A stretch of 64,000 bases of DNA from Methylophaga sp. (GCA_002696735.1 NZSL01000013.1:50412-114411); one strand, 5' to 3'; counted from the first letter of the stretch, positions 17,565 through 28,009 are shown. A program made the numbers and translations. Notes: generated by a model not told the origin, from the sequence alone.

Positions 17565-19328
17565 TTGAAAGACCAATTAAAAGAACTTATTGAAAGTGCT
17601 TTAGCTTCGTTGATTTCCCAACAAAGCCTTCCTGCAGATATTTCATCGGCTGATGTTCAGCTGGAGCGAACCAAAGATCGTAGCCATGGTGATTTCGCCA
17701 GTAATATTGCGATGGTATTAGCTAAACCCGCCAAAAAGAATCCTAGGCAGATAGCCACTTTGATTGTTGATGCGCTTCCACAGCATGAAGTGATCGAGAA
17801 AGTAGAAATTGCCGGTCCGGGGTTTATTAATTTCAGCTTATCCGCGAATTCAAGACAGCAGGTCGTGGCAGATGTCCTGAAAAAAGCCGGTCAATTTGGT
17901 CTGAGCCAATACGGCAATGGTCAGAAAGTTCAGGTGGAGTTTGTTTCGGCCAATCCAACCGGACCATTGCATGTCGGTCATGGACGTGGCGCGGCCTATG
18001 GCTCGGTGGTCAGCAGTTTGTTAAAAGCAGTAGGGTTTGATGTTCACCGTGAATATTACGTAAATGATGCCGGTCGTCAGATGGATATTCTGGCCACCAG
18101 TGTCTGGCTGAGATACCTGGAAAAATGTGGCGAGCAGTTTACTTTCCCAAGTAACGGATATCGTGGTGAATATGTCTTAGACATTGCTGAAACATTAAAA
18201 CAACAGCATGGAAATACATTATTGCATCCAGTATCTCTGGTTTTTGAGGGTGTTCCGGCGGATGAACCCCAAGGTGGTGATAAAGAGCTGCATATCGATG
18301 GCTTGACCCAACAGGCCAAAAGTCTTCTCGGTGCAGATATGTATCGTCAGTTGTTTGATTTGGGCCTCAATGCCATTCTGGATGATATTCGTAATGATTT
18401 GGCTGGTTTTGGCGCCGAATACGACGAATGGTTTTCTGAGCGTTCACTGGTGGAATCCGGTGTAGTTGATAAAGCTGTTGAACAACTGAAAGCCGCCAAT
18501 ATGCTTTATCAGCAGGATGGTGCCTGGTGGTTTAAATCCACTGATTTTGGTGATGAAAAAGACCGGGTGGTGGTTCGTGACAATGGTCAGGCAACTTATT
18601 TCGCTTCTGATGTCGCTTATCACCTGAATAAATTCAATCGCGGCTTTGATCAGATTATTGATATCTGGGGCGCCGATCATCACGGTTATATAACGCGGGT
18701 TAAAGCCTCCATGGAGGCGCTCAATCAGGATGTCAGCAAGCTGAAGGTTTTGCTGGTGCAGTTTGCTGTGTTGTACCGTGGTAAAGAAAAAGTCGGTATG
18801 TCGACCCGTAGTGGAGAGTTTGTCACATTACGCGAACTGCGGGACGAAGTTGGTAAAGATGCTGCCCGTTTCTTTTATGTGATGCGCGGTGCTGACCAGC
18901 ATATGGATTTTGATCTTGAACTGGCAAAATCCCAAAGTAATGATAATCCGGTATATTACGTTCAATATGCTCATGCACGTGTCTGCAGTGTTTTCCGTCA
19001 ACTGGCAGAAAGGCAGATGAATTGGGATGAACAGACAGGATTACAGAATCTGTCTTTACTGACCGAAGATCATGAACAGGCTTTGTTTACCATGTTGTCA
19101 CGTTATCCCGAAGTGGTGGAACTGGCAGCGATAACGCATACCCCCCATTTGTTGGCGCATTTCCTAATGGATTTGGCACGTGATTTTCACACTTACTACA
19201 ACGCTCACCAGTTTATGACAGATGATATTAACTTAAGTCAGGCACGACTGACGCTGATCACTGCCGTCAGGCAGGTGATTGCCAATGGCCTTGGTTTAAT
19301 GGGCGTTTCAGCGCCACAATCAATGTAA
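17565..19328 (+). CDS. argS: Arginyl-tRNA synthetase
   Basis: ArgS charges tRNA-Arg. The 587-residue product begins at a TTG codon (17565), which gives the normal family N-terminus. It has the N-terminal Add-1 domain, the HIGH motif as HVGH in [14 protein letters not shown], the KMSKS equivalent as VGMSTRSG, and the C-terminal DALR anticodon-binding domain. It is followed by a SPOR-domain gene 11 bases later, an order seen widely in gammaproteobacteria. Confidence 0.97.
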   Translation: MKDQLKELIESALASLISQQSLPADISSADVQLERTKDRSHGDFASNIAMVLAKPAKKNPRQIATLIVDALPQHEVIEKVEIAGPGFINFSLSANSRQQVVADVLKKAGQFGLSQYGNGQKVQVEFVSANPTGPLHVGHGRGAAYGSVVSSLLKAVGFDVHREYYVNDAGRQMDILATSVWLRYLEKCGEQFTFPSNGYRGEYVLDIAETLKQQHGNTLLHPVSLVFEGVPADEPQGGDKELHIDGLTQQAKSLLGADMYRQLFDLGLNAILDDIRNDLAGFGAEYDEWFSERSLVESGVVDKAVEQLKAANMLYQQDGAWWFKSTDFGDEKDRVVVRDNGQATYFASDVAYHLNKFNRGFDQIIDIWGADHHGYITRVKASMEALNQDVSKLKVLLVQFAVLYRGKEKVGMSTRSGEFVTLRELRDEVGKDAARFFYVMRGADQHMDFDLELAKSQSNDNPVYYVQYAHARVCSVFRQLAERQMNWDEQTGLQNLSLLTEDHEQALFTMLSRYPEVVELAAITHTPHLLAHFLMDLARDFHTYYNAHQFMTDDINLSQARLTLITAVRQVIANGLGLMGVSAPQSM

Positions 19329-19339
19329 GAGGTTTTTTT

Positions 19340-19936
19340 GTGGCAACCAGAAGAAATACTCGTAAACAGTCTTCAAAACAAGGTGGAAGTATGCCTTGGG
19401 GACCAATGTTAATCAGTTTTGCTGTGGGTGTTTTTGTGATGTTTTTATTGCACCTGAAAGAAAATGTTCCAGCAGATCAACAACAGGCAAAAACTACTCA
19501 GCAACAGCCAAAAAAATCGAGTGTGGAGCCCACGTTTGATTTTTATACGTTATTACCCGAAACCGAGGTGGTGGTAGAAAAGCCTAAAACGATTGCCAAT
19601 CAACCACAGAAACCAATCGTTTCCTCTCCACCTGAAGAAATTTCGGCAGCGCCCGAGCAAACCCAGCAGGCCGCAGCTGAACCACCTGCAGATGCCGTAA
19701 GCTATATGATTCAGGTGGGGTCGTTCAAAAAACTTGAAGATGCAGATGGTTTTCGGGCCAGATTAGCCTTTTTAGGTATTGAATCAAAAGTACAAACCGT
19801 CACAATTGATAATACCGATACCTGGCATCGGGTGCAGGTTGGGCCAGTGGTAGGGCGAAGTAAGGCCGATGCATTACAGAAACAACTACGAGACAATAAT
19901 ATTGATTCACTCCTGCTAAGGGCAAAGCATGGATAA
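19340..19936 (+). CDS. SPOR-domain cell-division-associated protein (FtsN-like)
   Basis: The 198-residue bitopic membrane protein starts with GTG. It has a basic cytoplasmic N-terminus, one membrane helix (about residues 20-41), a long Q/P/E-rich periplasmic linker, and a C-terminal SPOR domain (about 124-195) with YMIQVGSFKKLEDADGFRARL and WHRVQVGPVVGRSKAD. SPOR domains bind denuded peptidoglycan at the septum. The architecture and position after argS match the gene often annotated as ftsN in this group, but the essential short helices of FtsN cannot be judged here. Confidence 0.85.
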   Translation: MATRRNTRKQSSKQGGSMPWGPMLISFAVGVFVMFLLHLKENVPADQQQAKTTQQQPKKSSVEPTFDFYTLLPETEVVVEKPKTIANQPQKPIVSSPPEEISAAPEQTQQAAAEPPADAVSYMIQVGSFKKLEDADGFRARLAFLGIESKVQTVTIDNTDTWHRVQVGPVVGRSKADALQKQLRDNNIDSLLLRAKHG

Positions 19937-20030
19937 CCCAGTGCACATTTTCAGCTGAACGTCCGGCTGGACTTGAAGCAGGTTAAAATGGCCCCAGTGT
20001 ATTTAATTGAGAACTATCGAGGACAGCGAT

Positions 20031-21305
20031 ATGACAGAAAACAGTACGGCCACCGTTTGGCATGAAGTTGCCAGTCCATTTTGTGGAATAGCCTCCGATG
20101 ATCTGACGATAGAGGTCAACGGCAATACTGTTAAAGTGCTGGAAAATGGCGATGCTGTCACCCGACCCGGTTTTGAAACTCCAATCACCGATACACAGCC
20201 ACGAATTAACGGTAAAGAGGTCACTCTGGATCAAGCCGTTTCGCATATTGCTGATTTACTGATTAACAGCAAACAACCGTTAATTGCCGGTCTCGGAACA
20301 GACTTGAATGGTGCACGCGCAGCAATGGCGCTTGCCGATAAAAGTGGCGCCACCATTGACAGTTATTATTCTCCAGCCGCATTTCGCAATATTCTGGTAT
20401 TACAGGATACGGGCTATATGACCACCACACTGACAGAAGTCAGAAACCGGGTGGATTTATTAGTGCTTGTCGGTACTGATATTGAATCTACTTTTCCACG
20501 TTTTTACGAACGCATGGTGTGGAACAAGGAAAGTATGTTCGGTCAGGATATTGAGTCTCGTGAAGTTATTTATTTAGGTAAAACACCTAGTGGTGACGCT
20601 TCCACTTCACCAAATGGTAAAAAAGCCCAGGTTATAGCCTGTGATAATGCCGATTTACCGGAAGTCGTATCTGTTTTACGTGCTTTAGTAAAAGGTAAAC
20701 AGATTCAAGCTGAAACCGTCGCGGGCGTTGCCGTGAGTGATTTATCCGCGCTGGCAGACAAGTTAAATGCCGCTAAATATTCAGTAGTGACATGGTCAGC
20801 CGGACAGTTAGATATTGATCATGCTGAAGCGACCATCCAAAACGTTTGTGAAATGATCAAAGAGATCAATGCAACGACACGCAGTAACGGTCTGCCGATA
20901 GGCGGAAAAGAAGGCGATACCACGGTAAATGCAGTGGCTTCCTGGCAAAGCGGATATCCAATGCGTACAACGTTTAATCGTCGTTTTCCGGATTACGATC
21001 CGTTTTTGAACGACAGTAGACGTATTCTGGCGAATGATGAAAGTGATCTTTTGATCTGGGTATCCAGTTTCAATACAGCGGTGACCCCACCTCAATCATC
21101 GGCAAATACCATTGTGCTTGGACGCAGTGGTATGCAGTTTGAAACGGAACCGGAAGTCTATATTCCCGTGGGTGTTCCTGGTATTGATCACGAAGGGCGA
21201 ACCTTCCGCAGCGACAGTGTGGTTTCAGTGCCACTCAGAAAATTACGCGACAGCGGCTTACCCAGCGTGTTTGAAGTTCTCAGTGTGGTCGAACAGGCCC
21301 TGTAA
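20031..21305 (+). CDS. fhcB: Formyltransferase/hydrolase complex subunit B
   Basis: FhcB is the bacterial homologue of formylmethanofuran dehydrogenase subunit B, in the complex that hydrolyses the formyl group carried from formyl-tetrahydromethanopterin to formate. The 424-residue product keeps the fold, but its N-terminus reads SPFCGIASDDLTIEV where the archaeal enzyme has a Cys-rich iron-sulfur site, and no pterin-metal cysteine is evident. This agrees with the known loss of redox function in Fhc. The start at 20031 is seven bases after GAGGA. It opens the fhcBADC operon; gaps to the next gene are 12 bases or overlaps. Confidence 0.92.
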   Translation: MTENSTATVWHEVASPFCGIASDDLTIEVNGNTVKVLENGDAVTRPGFETPITDTQPRINGKEVTLDQAVSHIADLLINSKQPLIAGLGTDLNGARAAMALADKSGATIDSYYSPAAFRNILVLQDTGYMTTTLTEVRNRVDLLVLVGTDIESTFPRFYERMVWNKESMFGQDIESREVIYLGKTPSGDASTSPNGKKAQVIACDNADLPEVVSVLRALVKGKQIQAETVAGVAVSDLSALADKLNAAKYSVVTWSAGQLDIDHAEATIQNVCEMIKEINATTRSNGLPIGGKEGDTTVNAVASWQSGYPMRTTFNRRFPDYDPFLNDSRRILANDESDLLIWVSSFNTAVTPPQSSANTIVLGRSGMQFETEPEVYIPVGVPGIDHEGRTFRSDSVVSVPLRKLRDSGLPSVFEVLSVVEQAL

Positions 21306-21317
21306 ACGGAGAGAAAG

Positions 21318-22985
21318 ATGCTTTTAAAATTAACCGGCGGACGTATTTTTGACCCGGCACACGATGTAAATGATGTAGTGCGAGATATTTATATCCGAGA
21401 TGGACGAATTGTCGAAAAACCCACCGATGGTCGGGTCGATGAAGAAATAGATGTTAGTGGTAAAGTCATTATGGCGGGTGCCATTGATATGCATACCCAT
21501 ATCGGCGGCGGTAAAGTCAATATTGCCCGTACCATGTTACCGGAAGACCATGCTGAAGCAGTTTATGAACGCACCGAACTGTTACGTTCCGGCACTGGCC
21601 ATGCTGCTCCAAGCACTTTGACGACAGGTTATCGTTACGCAGAGATGGGGTATACCGCAGGCTTTGAACCCGCCGTATTACCGATTAATGCCCGCCAGGC
21701 CCATATGGAAATGCATGACACACCTATCATTGATAAAGGTGGCTATGTGATGCTCGGCAGTGATGACTTTCTGCTGCGGATGATGGCGGCCAATTCTGAT
21801 CAGGAAGCGATTAATAACTATGTCGCCTGGACAATTAACCACGCGCAGGCAGTAGGCCTCAAAGTGGTTAACCCGGGCGGTATCAGCGCCTTTAAATTTA
21901 ATCAGCGTAAGCTGGATTTAGACGAAAAAAATGATTTTTATGGCGTCACCCCCCGCGATATTCTGCATAGATTGTCTCGAGCAGTGCAGGAAATCGGCGT
22001 GCCACATCCATTGCATGTACATGGCTGTAATCTGGGTGTACCGGGCAATATGCAAACCACGTTGGATACCATTCAGGGTGCTGAAGGCGTGCCGATGCAT
22101 CTGACGCATATTCAGTTTCACAGTTACGGTACTGAAGGGGATTTCAAATTCTCCTCCGGTGCGGCGGAAATTGCTGAGGCGATTAATAAACATAAAAACA
22201 TTACCGTGGATGTCGGGCAGATACTGTTCGGCCAGACAGTAACCGCTTCTGGCGACAATATGCGTCAGTTCGCCGGTGCACCACATGCACATCCGAATAA
22301 ATGGGTGTGTATGGATATCGAATGTGAAGCGGGTTGTGGTGTTGTACCGTTCAAGTACAAAGACCAAAGTTATGTGAATGCATTGCAATGGATGATAGGT
22401 CTGGAAACCTTCTTGATGGTCGATGATCCATGGCGTATTTTCCTGACCACCGATCATCCAAATGGTGCACCGTTTACCAGTTATCCACATCTGATTAAGT
22501 TGTTGATGGATAAATCTTTCCGTAACGATATGTTGTCTACCTTGCATCCGGAAGCACAGAAAGCCACCCATCTGGCTTCATTGGATCGCGAATACTCATT
22601 ATATGAAATTGCCATTATGACCCGGGCTGGTGCGGCTAAACTGGTTGGTCTGGCGGATCGTGGACATCTGGGAATTGGTGCAGCGGCGGATATCACCGTC
22701 TACACCGACAACAGCGATCGCGAAAAGATGTTTGAAAAACCGGATTATGTCTTTAAAGACGGTGAAATGGTGGTGCGGCAGGGTCAGGTCATCAAAATTA
22801 CCTGGGGTACCACCCATGTAGTGAAACCGGAATATGACGTCAGCATTGAAAAACCGCTGCAACAATATTTTGATAAATTCCATACCCTGAAAATGAGCAA
22901 CTTCAAAATCAGTAACGACGAAATCGTCGATGATGGTCGTGGTAGCTTAACGATACAGCCGCTGCATAAGGGAGGCAGACTATGA
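21318..22985 (+). CDS. fhcA: Formyltransferase/hydrolase complex subunit A
   Basis: FhcA is the amidohydrolase-type subunit that releases formate from the formylated methanofuran-like carrier. The 555-residue product has the metal-binding HxH in GAIDMHTHIGGGKVN (about residue 57), further histidines in PLHVHGCNLG and LTHIQFHSYG, and the catalytic aspartate in FLTTDHPNGAPF. The C-terminal part (about 470-520) closes the metal-dependent hydrolase fold. It is the hydrolytic core of the complex. Its TGA overlaps the fhcD ATG. Confidence 0.95.
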   Translation: MLLKLTGGRIFDPAHDVNDVVRDIYIRDGRIVEKPTDGRVDEEIDVSGKVIMAGAIDMHTHIGGGKVNIARTMLPEDHAEAVYERTELLRSGTGHAAPSTLTTGYRYAEMGYTAGFEPAVLPINARQAHMEMHDTPIIDKGGYVMLGSDDFLLRMMAANSDQEAINNYVAWTINHAQAVGLKVVNPGGISAFKFNQRKLDLDEKNDFYGVTPRDILHRLSRAVQEIGVPHPLHVHGCNLGVPGNMQTTLDTIQGAEGVPMHLTHIQFHSYGTEGDFKFSSGAAEIAEAINKHKNITVDVGQILFGQTVTASGDNMRQFAGAPHAHPNKWVCMDIECEAGCGVVPFKYKDQSYVNALQWMIGLETFLMVDDPWRIFLTTDHPNGAPFTSYPHLIKLLMDKSFRNDMLSTLHPEAQKATHLASLDREYSLYEIAIMTRAGAAKLVGLADRGHLGIGAAADITVYTDNSDREKMFEKPDYVFKDGEMVVRQGQVIKITWGTTHVVKPEYDVSIEKPLQQYFDKFHTLKMSNFKISNDEIVDDGRGSLTIQPLHKGGRL

Positions 22986-23884
22986 TCATCAATGGCGTCA
23001 GCATTGATAAAACTTTTGCTGAAGCGTTTCCGATGAAAGGAACGCGAATTATCATTACCGCTCAGAATCTGGAATGGGCAATGCATTCAGCTACTGCCTT
23101 CACCGGTTTTGCTACATCGGTTATTGCCTGCGGTTGTGAGGCCTCCATTGAACGAACATTAGAGCCTTCTGAAACCCCTGATGGCCGTCCCGGTGTTGCT
23201 TGTCTGATTTTTGCCATGGGCGGTAAAGGACTGGCGAAACAGGTTGAAACTCGCGCTGGACAGTGTGTTTTAACTTCGCCGACATCTGCTTTATTTTCAG
23301 GGATTGAAGGTGAAGATGGTAAAGAAATTGCGTTGGGTAAAAACCTGCGTTTCTTTGGTGATGGTTATCAGATATCAAAAATGATTGATGGTAAACGTTA
23401 CTGGCGTATTCCGGTGATGGATGGAGAATTTCTGACCCAGGAAAATACCGGTGTGGTTTCCTCTGTTGGTGGTGGTAATTTTCTGATTCTTGCCGAGTCC
23501 CAGCCCCAGGCACTGGCAGCGTGTGAAGCAGCTGTTAAGGCCATGAAACAACTGCCAAATATCATTATGCCGTTTCCGGGCGGTGTGGTCCGCAGTGGTT
23601 CAAAAGTGGGTTCCAAATATAAAGCGTTAAACGCCTCAACCAATGATGCATTTTGTCCGACCTTGAAAGGTCAGACCAAATCCGAATGTTCACCAGAAGT
23701 CGAATCCGTTATGGAAATCGTTATTGATGGATTGAGCAAAGAAGATATTGATAAAGCCATGCGTGTCGGCATTCAGGCGGCATGTGATTTAGGTGCTGAA
23801 AACGGTATTCGCCGAATCAGTGCAGGTAACTATGGTGGCAAACTAGGTCCATTCCACTTTCATCTGCAGGAGATCATGGCATGA
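22982..23884 (+). CDS. fhcD: Formyltransferase/hydrolase complex subunit D (formyltransferase)
   Basis: FhcD is formylmethanofuran:tetrahydromethanopterin formyltransferase and moves the formyl group from the pterin to the carrier used by FhcA. The 300-residue product matches the Ftr family in length and motifs such as INGVSIDKTFAEAFPMKGTR at the N-terminus and GKLGPFHFHLQEI at the C-terminus. It overlaps fhcA and fhcC by four bases each. Confidence 0.95.
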   Translation: MIINGVSIDKTFAEAFPMKGTRIIITAQNLEWAMHSATAFTGFATSVIACGCEASIERTLEPSETPDGRPGVACLIFAMGGKGLAKQVETRAGQCVLTSPTSALFSGIEGEDGKEIALGKNLRFFGDGYQISKMIDGKRYWRIPVMDGEFLTQENTGVVSSVGGGNFLILAESQPQALAACEAAVKAMKQLPNIIMPFPGGVVRSGSKVGSKYKALNASTNDAFCPTLKGQTKSECSPEVESVMEIVIDGLSKEDIDKAMRVGIQAACDLGAENGIRRISAGNYGGKLGPFHFHLQEIMA

Positions 23885-24696
23885 AAGCGCTGACTCTTAA
23901 ACTCAAAACGGATTTGGCACAACGTGTTGATTGCTCTCCTTTAACACCGGATAAGCTGGCAGGGAAAGATGTCGCAGATATTGCTGCGATTGAACTGGTG
24001 AGTGGTCGTTTAACACTGCCAGTTGAGGAACTGTTTGATATCAGTGGTGATGATGTAAATGATATTCGCTTTGAAAACAGCTCAGCCAAACTGGATCATA
24101 TCGGTCATGCCATGAGTCAGGGGCGGATTACCATCGAAGGTGATGCCGGTGCTTATCTCGGGCAGTTTATGACTGGTGGAAATATTGAAATCACCGGAAA
24201 TACTTTTATTTACACCGGCTGTGAAATGAAAGGCGGTCAAATAAAGATTAACGGTAATGCCGGAGATTTTGTCGGCGCGGCTCGTAGCGGATATAAAAAC
24301 GGTATGACTGGCGGCATTATTATTGTCACGGGTAATACCGGAGCACGCACCGGCGATCATATGCGTCGTGGCATGATACTGATAGAAGGTAATGCGGGAG
24401 AATACTGCGGTTCACGGATGATTTCCGGCACCATCGCGGTATTGGGGGATGTCGGTAAACATTTGGGGTATGCCATGAAACGCGGCACGATATTGCTACC
24501 TAAAATGCCGCAGCATGGCATCACTGCCAACTTTAATGATTGTGGTTCACATACCTTGGCATTTTTACCATTGATGTTTGCTTCATTTAAAAAACTGGAT
24601 AGCAAGTTTGCCAATGTTGAAGGATTTTCCCGGGTACAACGATACGCTGGCGATGTCGGTGGCATTGGCATGGGCGAGATTCTCGTTAAGATTTAA
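23881..24696 (+). CDS. fhcC: Formyltransferase/hydrolase complex subunit C
   Basis: FhcC is the structural subunit homologous to FwdC and to the C-terminal GXGXG beta-helix of glutamate synthase. The 271-residue product carries repeated G-x2-G-x3-G turns between about 85 and 205, for example ITIEGDAGAYLGQFMTGG and IKINGNAGDFVGAARSG. It closes the operon and is followed by a terminator-like hairpin at 24709. Confidence 0.94.
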   Translation: MKALTLKLKTDLAQRVDCSPLTPDKLAGKDVADIAAIELVSGRLTLPVEELFDISGDDVNDIRFENSSAKLDHIGHAMSQGRITIEGDAGAYLGQFMTGGNIEITGNTFIYTGCEMKGGQIKINGNAGDFVGAARSGYKNGMTGGIIIVTGNTGARTGDHMRRGMILIEGNAGEYCGSRMISGTIAVLGDVGKHLGYAMKRGTILLPKMPQHGITANFNDCGSHTLAFLPLMFASFKKLDSKFANVEGFSRVQRYAGDVGGIGMGEILVKI

Positions 24697-24708
24697 GGCT
24701 ATTTGCTA

Positions 24709-24740
24709 GGGGATTAGCCTGTCTAATCCCCGCCGTTTTT
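24709..24740 (+). terminator. Terminator of the fhc operon
   Basis: A perfect 9-base stem (GGGGATTAG / CTAATCCCC, loop CCTGT) begins 12 bases after the fhcC stop and is followed by gccgTTTTT. The U-run is slightly displaced, so efficiency is uncertain. Confidence 0.65.
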
Positions 24741-24855
24741 GAAACCCAATTGAACTGCTCTTGGCATTTTCACTGCCACTGGTTTACTCTCTTATTAACA
24801 GCTGCGAATCATCAGCTCAACTCCCAGAAAATAAATAGTCAAAGAGAGAAACGCC

Positions 24856-25866
24856 ATGTCTGATATCGGCAAATCGGTTAATCAATTTATCGTTGAAGAA
24901 CAAAGATCTCACCCCGATTCAACTGGTGATTTGACGGGATTATTAAGTGATGTAGTTAGTGCCTGCAAAAAAATCTCTCACTTGGTCAGCCGCAGCAATA
25001 TTATTGGTCTTGGCGGTTATGCTGACAGTGAAAATGTGCAGGGTGAAACGCAGAAAAAACTCGATATCATTACCAATGAAGTAATGGTTGATCATCTGAA
25101 GTGGACAGGCCATCTGGCAGCTATGGCATCTGAAGAAATCGAAGAAATTATTCAGATCCCCAGCAAATTTCCCAAAGGCAAATATCTGATCTGCTTTGAT
25201 CCTCTGGATGGTTCCTCAAATATTGATATTAATCTGTCGGTAGGTACTATTTTCTCCATTTTGCGTTGCCCTAATGATTGCAAAAATCCGACATTAAAAG
25301 ACTTTATGCAGAAAGGCACTGAGCAGGTTTGTGCCGGCTTTACTGTTTATGGTCCGGCCACCATGTTGATTCTGACTACTGGTAATGGTGTCAATGGTTT
25401 TACGCTGGATAGTGATGTCGGTGAATTTATTCTGACCCATCCCAATATGCGTATTCCCAAAGATACCGCCGAGTTTGCCATTAATATGTCCAACCAGCGG
25501 TTTTGGGAAGCCCCAGTTCAGAAATATGTGGAAGAATGCATTAAAGGTACTGAGGGTGAACGCGAGAAAAATTTCAATATGCGCTGGGTTGCATCAATGG
25601 TTGCTGAGGTTTATCGCGTGCTGACCCGAGGCGGCATATTTATGTATCCGATGGATTCCAAAATAGCCAAGCAGGGTGGCAAATTACGCTTGATGTACGA
25701 AGCCAATCCGATGAGTTTTATTGTTGAACAGGCAGGCGGGTTAAGCTCAACCGGCACCGAACGGATTCTGGATATACAACCCGAAAGCATTCACCAACGG
25801 GTACCAGTGATTATGGGATCCAGAAACGAGGTCGACAGAGTGGTGCGTTACCACAAGGATCACTAA
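24856..25866 (+). CDS. fbp: Fructose-1,6-bisphosphatase, class I
   Basis: Fbp removes the 1-phosphate from fructose-1,6-bisphosphate in gluconeogenesis and sugar-phosphate cycling, which supports hexulose-phosphate pathways in methylotrophs. The 336-residue product has the metal site [19 protein letters not shown] (about residue 112), the substrate block [24 protein letters not shown], and EQAGG. AAGAGAGAAA precedes the ATG. It stands alone between the fhc operon and the next gene, with its own 159-base upstream gap. Confidence 0.96.
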   Translation: MSDIGKSVNQFIVEEQRSHPDSTGDLTGLLSDVVSACKKISHLVSRSNIIGLGGYADSENVQGETQKKLDIITNEVMVDHLKWTGHLAAMASEEIEEIIQIPSKFPKGKYLICFDPLDGSSNIDINLSVGTIFSILRCPNDCKNPTLKDFMQKGTEQVCAGFTVYGPATMLILTTGNGVNGFTLDSDVGEFILTHPNMRIPKDTAEFAINMSNQRFWEAPVQKYVEECIKGTEGEREKNFNMRWVASMVAEVYRVLTRGGIFMYPMDSKIAKQGGKLRLMYEANPMSFIVEQAGGLSSTGTERILDIQPESIHQRVPVIMGSRNEVDRVVRYHKDH

Positions 25867-25945
25867 AACGTTTGGCGATTCTGGCCAACTCTTTGCCAGC
25901 ATTTTGGTCACATTAACTTACTTCTGTGTTTGGTAAGGAGAAATC

Positions 25946-26683
25946 ATGTCGTTGAAAAGATGTTTATTACTGGGACTGATGGGGGCCTCAATGACTGCTG
26001 TTGCAGAAAATATTGATTACCAGGTCAATGGGGAAACCTATCAAGGCTTTTATACCAGTGCTGCAGATAATGCTCCTCTAGTACTATTGATACACGACTG
26101 GGACGGTTTGACGGATTACGAAATCAAACGTGCCAATATGCTGGCAGAAGAGGGATATGCAGTATTTGCGGCGGACTTATTTGGTAAAGGTATTCGGCCC
26201 ACAGAGGATAAAGATAAAAAGCAGCATACCGGTGAGCTGTACCAGGATCGGCAGAAGATGCGTCAACTGATAAAGGGCGCTTTAGATAAAGCTGCTGAAT
26301 TAGGCGCCAATCGACAGCAAACCGTTGTTATAGGTTATTGTTTTGGTGGTGCTGCTGCACTGGAAATGGCACGTGCTGGAGAAGATCTGCAAGGTGTTGT
26401 CAGTTTTCATGGTGGTTTGAAAACACCTCCAGGCCAGGATTATGCTGATTCTTCAACTGAAATCCTGATTTTGCATGGCGCCGCAGATAAGGCTATTAGC
26501 ATGCAAGAGTTTGCCGAGCTCAGCAACCAGCTTGAAGCTTTTAACGTCCCTAACGAAATGATCGCCTATGGCGGTGCAGATCATGCTTTTACCGTGTTTG
26601 GAATAGATCGGTATCATGCTGAGGCCGACGAAAAATCCTGGCGGCGTTTGTTGCAGTTTCTGGATGAAAAACGCTCAGAATAA
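25946..26683 (+). CDS. Dienelactone hydrolase family protein, secreted
   Basis: This alpha/beta-hydrolase has 245 residues. A signal peptide of about 21 residues (ending MTAVAEN) predicts export. The dienelactone-hydrolase triad is visible: nucleophile cysteine in IGYCFGGAAALEMA (G-x-C-x-G, about residue 133), aspartate in ILHGAADKAI, and histidine in YGGADHAFTVFG. The true substrate is unknown; family members often act on esters or lactones rather than dienelactone. It is preceded by AAGGAGAAATC. Confidence 0.88.
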   Translation: MSLKRCLLLGLMGASMTAVAENIDYQVNGETYQGFYTSAADNAPLVLLIHDWDGLTDYEIKRANMLAEEGYAVFAADLFGKGIRPTEDKDKKQHTGELYQDRQKMRQLIKGALDKAAELGANRQQTVVIGYCFGGAAALEMARAGEDLQGVVSFHGGLKTPPGQDYADSSTEILILHGAADKAISMQEFAELSNQLEAFNVPNEMIAYGGADHAFTVFGIDRYHAEADEKSWRRLLQFLDEKRSE

Positions 26684-26730
26684 ACCTGTATGTATCGATA
26701 AGACTGTTCACAAGTTAAAAGAGTAAACGT

Positions 26731-27540
26731 TTGAAATTACCTCCCCATTATCGAGTTGTGCTGGCCTATTTACTGGTTGGCATTGCCTGGATCTTTTTAT
26801 CAGATATCACCGTAGAATATTTGTTTTCCGACGAACGCGGCATTACCCAGATACAACACTTTAAAGGCTGGTTATTCATAATCGTCACGACAGTTCTTTT
26901 GTTTGTATTGATTCGTCATGACTTTAATAAAATTGAGTTGGCCAACAAAAAAATCCTCGACAGCATTGAACAAGCGGTGACCGGTTGGATCCATGTTATG
27001 GATGTAAGGCATAAGGAAACCAGAGATCATTCTGAACGAGTGACTCGAATGACCTTAGAATTAGCCAAACTATCAGGCATTGCAGATGAAAAACAGCTTG
27101 AATCGATTCGTTACGGTGCAATCCTGCACGATATCGGTAAAATTGGAATTCCGGATGCCATACTGACCAAACCCGGCAAACTAACCGATGCAGAATGGCA
27201 AATCATGAAAATGCATCCACAAATTGCGTATGATATTTTGTCTAAAAACGATTTTCTGTGTCAGTATCTGATGATTCCACATGAACATCATGAACGATGG
27301 GATGGTTTGGGATATCCACAGGGCCTGCAAGGTAAGCAGATCCATTTTGATGCCAGATTGTTTTCGATAGTAGATGTCTGGGATGCGATTTATCATCGTC
27401 GAGTTTATAAAGATGCCTGGCCGGAAGATGAAGTACTTAAATATATATCTGATCAATCCGGGAAAGCGTTCGACCCGGAGATCTGTAGTCTTTTTGTAAA
27501 GAATTACAACCAACTGAAAATTGCAGCAGATTTCAGTTAA
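26731..27540 (+). CDS. HD-GYP cyclic-di-GMP phosphodiesterase, membrane-bound
   Basis: The 269-residue protein starts at TTG 26731. Two membrane helices (about 9-25 and 46-67) are followed by a cytoplasmic HD-GYP domain with the metal ligands HDIGKIGIPDAIL (about residue 134), HPQIAYDIL, and HEHHERWDGLGYP, which contains the diagnostic HHExxDGxGYP. It probably hydrolyses cyclic di-GMP to GMP. There is no receiver or other sensor domain apart from the short periplasmic loop. It stands 47 bases after the hydrolase gene. Confidence 0.9.
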   Translation: MKLPPHYRVVLAYLLVGIAWIFLSDITVEYLFSDERGITQIQHFKGWLFIIVTTVLLFVLIRHDFNKIELANKKILDSIEQAVTGWIHVMDVRHKETRDHSERVTRMTLELAKLSGIADEKQLESIRYGAILHDIGKIGIPDAILTKPGKLTDAEWQIMKMHPQIAYDILSKNDFLCQYLMIPHEHHERWDGLGYPQGLQGKQIHFDARLFSIVDVWDAIYHRRVYKDAWPEDEVLKYISDQSGKAFDPEICSLFVKNYNQLKIAADFS

Positions 27541-27572
27541 ATGCCCCTAACTTTTGCTGCCTGGAGTCATAC

Positions 27573-27968
27573 ATGCCTGCGTTGTTCATTGTGTTATTTA
27601 TCGTCACGTTTTTTCCGATGATATTAGCCTTTATCGGGGGATACTTGCGTTACAAGCATGTTGATAAATTTGACAATCGGCATCCCAGAGAACAACAGGC
27701 AGAACTGACCGGTGTTGCCGCTCGCATATTGGCAGCACAAAAAAATGCCTGGGAAGCGTTAATATTTTATTCAGCTGTTACCTTGCTGGCATTTTATTCC
27801 AGTGTAAATTTACGGGAATTGAGTGGTGCCGCTATTCTGTTCTTAGCTTGCCGCGTTTTGCATCCAATCTTCTACGCGTTAGATTTGGCTCTTTTCCGTA
27901 GTCTGATTTTTATTGTGGGCTGGTTAAGTTGTGTCTATATTGCCGTAAGAGCTTTTTTAGCAGTCTAA
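27573..27968 (+). CDS. MAPEG family membrane protein
   Basis: The 131-residue integral membrane protein has four predicted helices and the MAPEG-type features: a first helix ending in GGYLRYKHVDKFDNRHPREQ, ARILAAQKNAWEAL, and CRVLHPIFYALDLALFRSLIF. Eukaryotic members act in glutathione and eicosanoid metabolism; bacterial ones are mostly uncharacterised. It is followed by a bidirectional terminator. Confidence 0.88.
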   Translation: MPALFIVLFIVTFFPMILAFIGGYLRYKHVDKFDNRHPREQQAELTGVAARILAAQKNAWEALIFYSAVTLLAFYSSVNLRELSGAAILFLACRVLHPIFYALDLALFRSLIFIVGWLSCVYIAVRAFLAV

Positions 27969-27979
27969 ACAATTAAAAA

Positions 27980-28009
27980 AATCCCGTTGTGGCAGGATCT
28001 AACGGGGTT
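27980..28009. terminator. Bidirectional terminator
   Basis: Stem AATCCCGTT / AACGGGGTT with a 12-base loop, A-run on the left and TTT on the right. It separates the MAPEG gene from the end of the convergent small gene. Confidence 0.6.

Noticed and set aside
21918-22571. Open frame of 217 codons on the minus strand opposite fhcA
   Set aside because: Antisense to a well-supported enzyme, unusual composition, no ribosome-binding site or family match.
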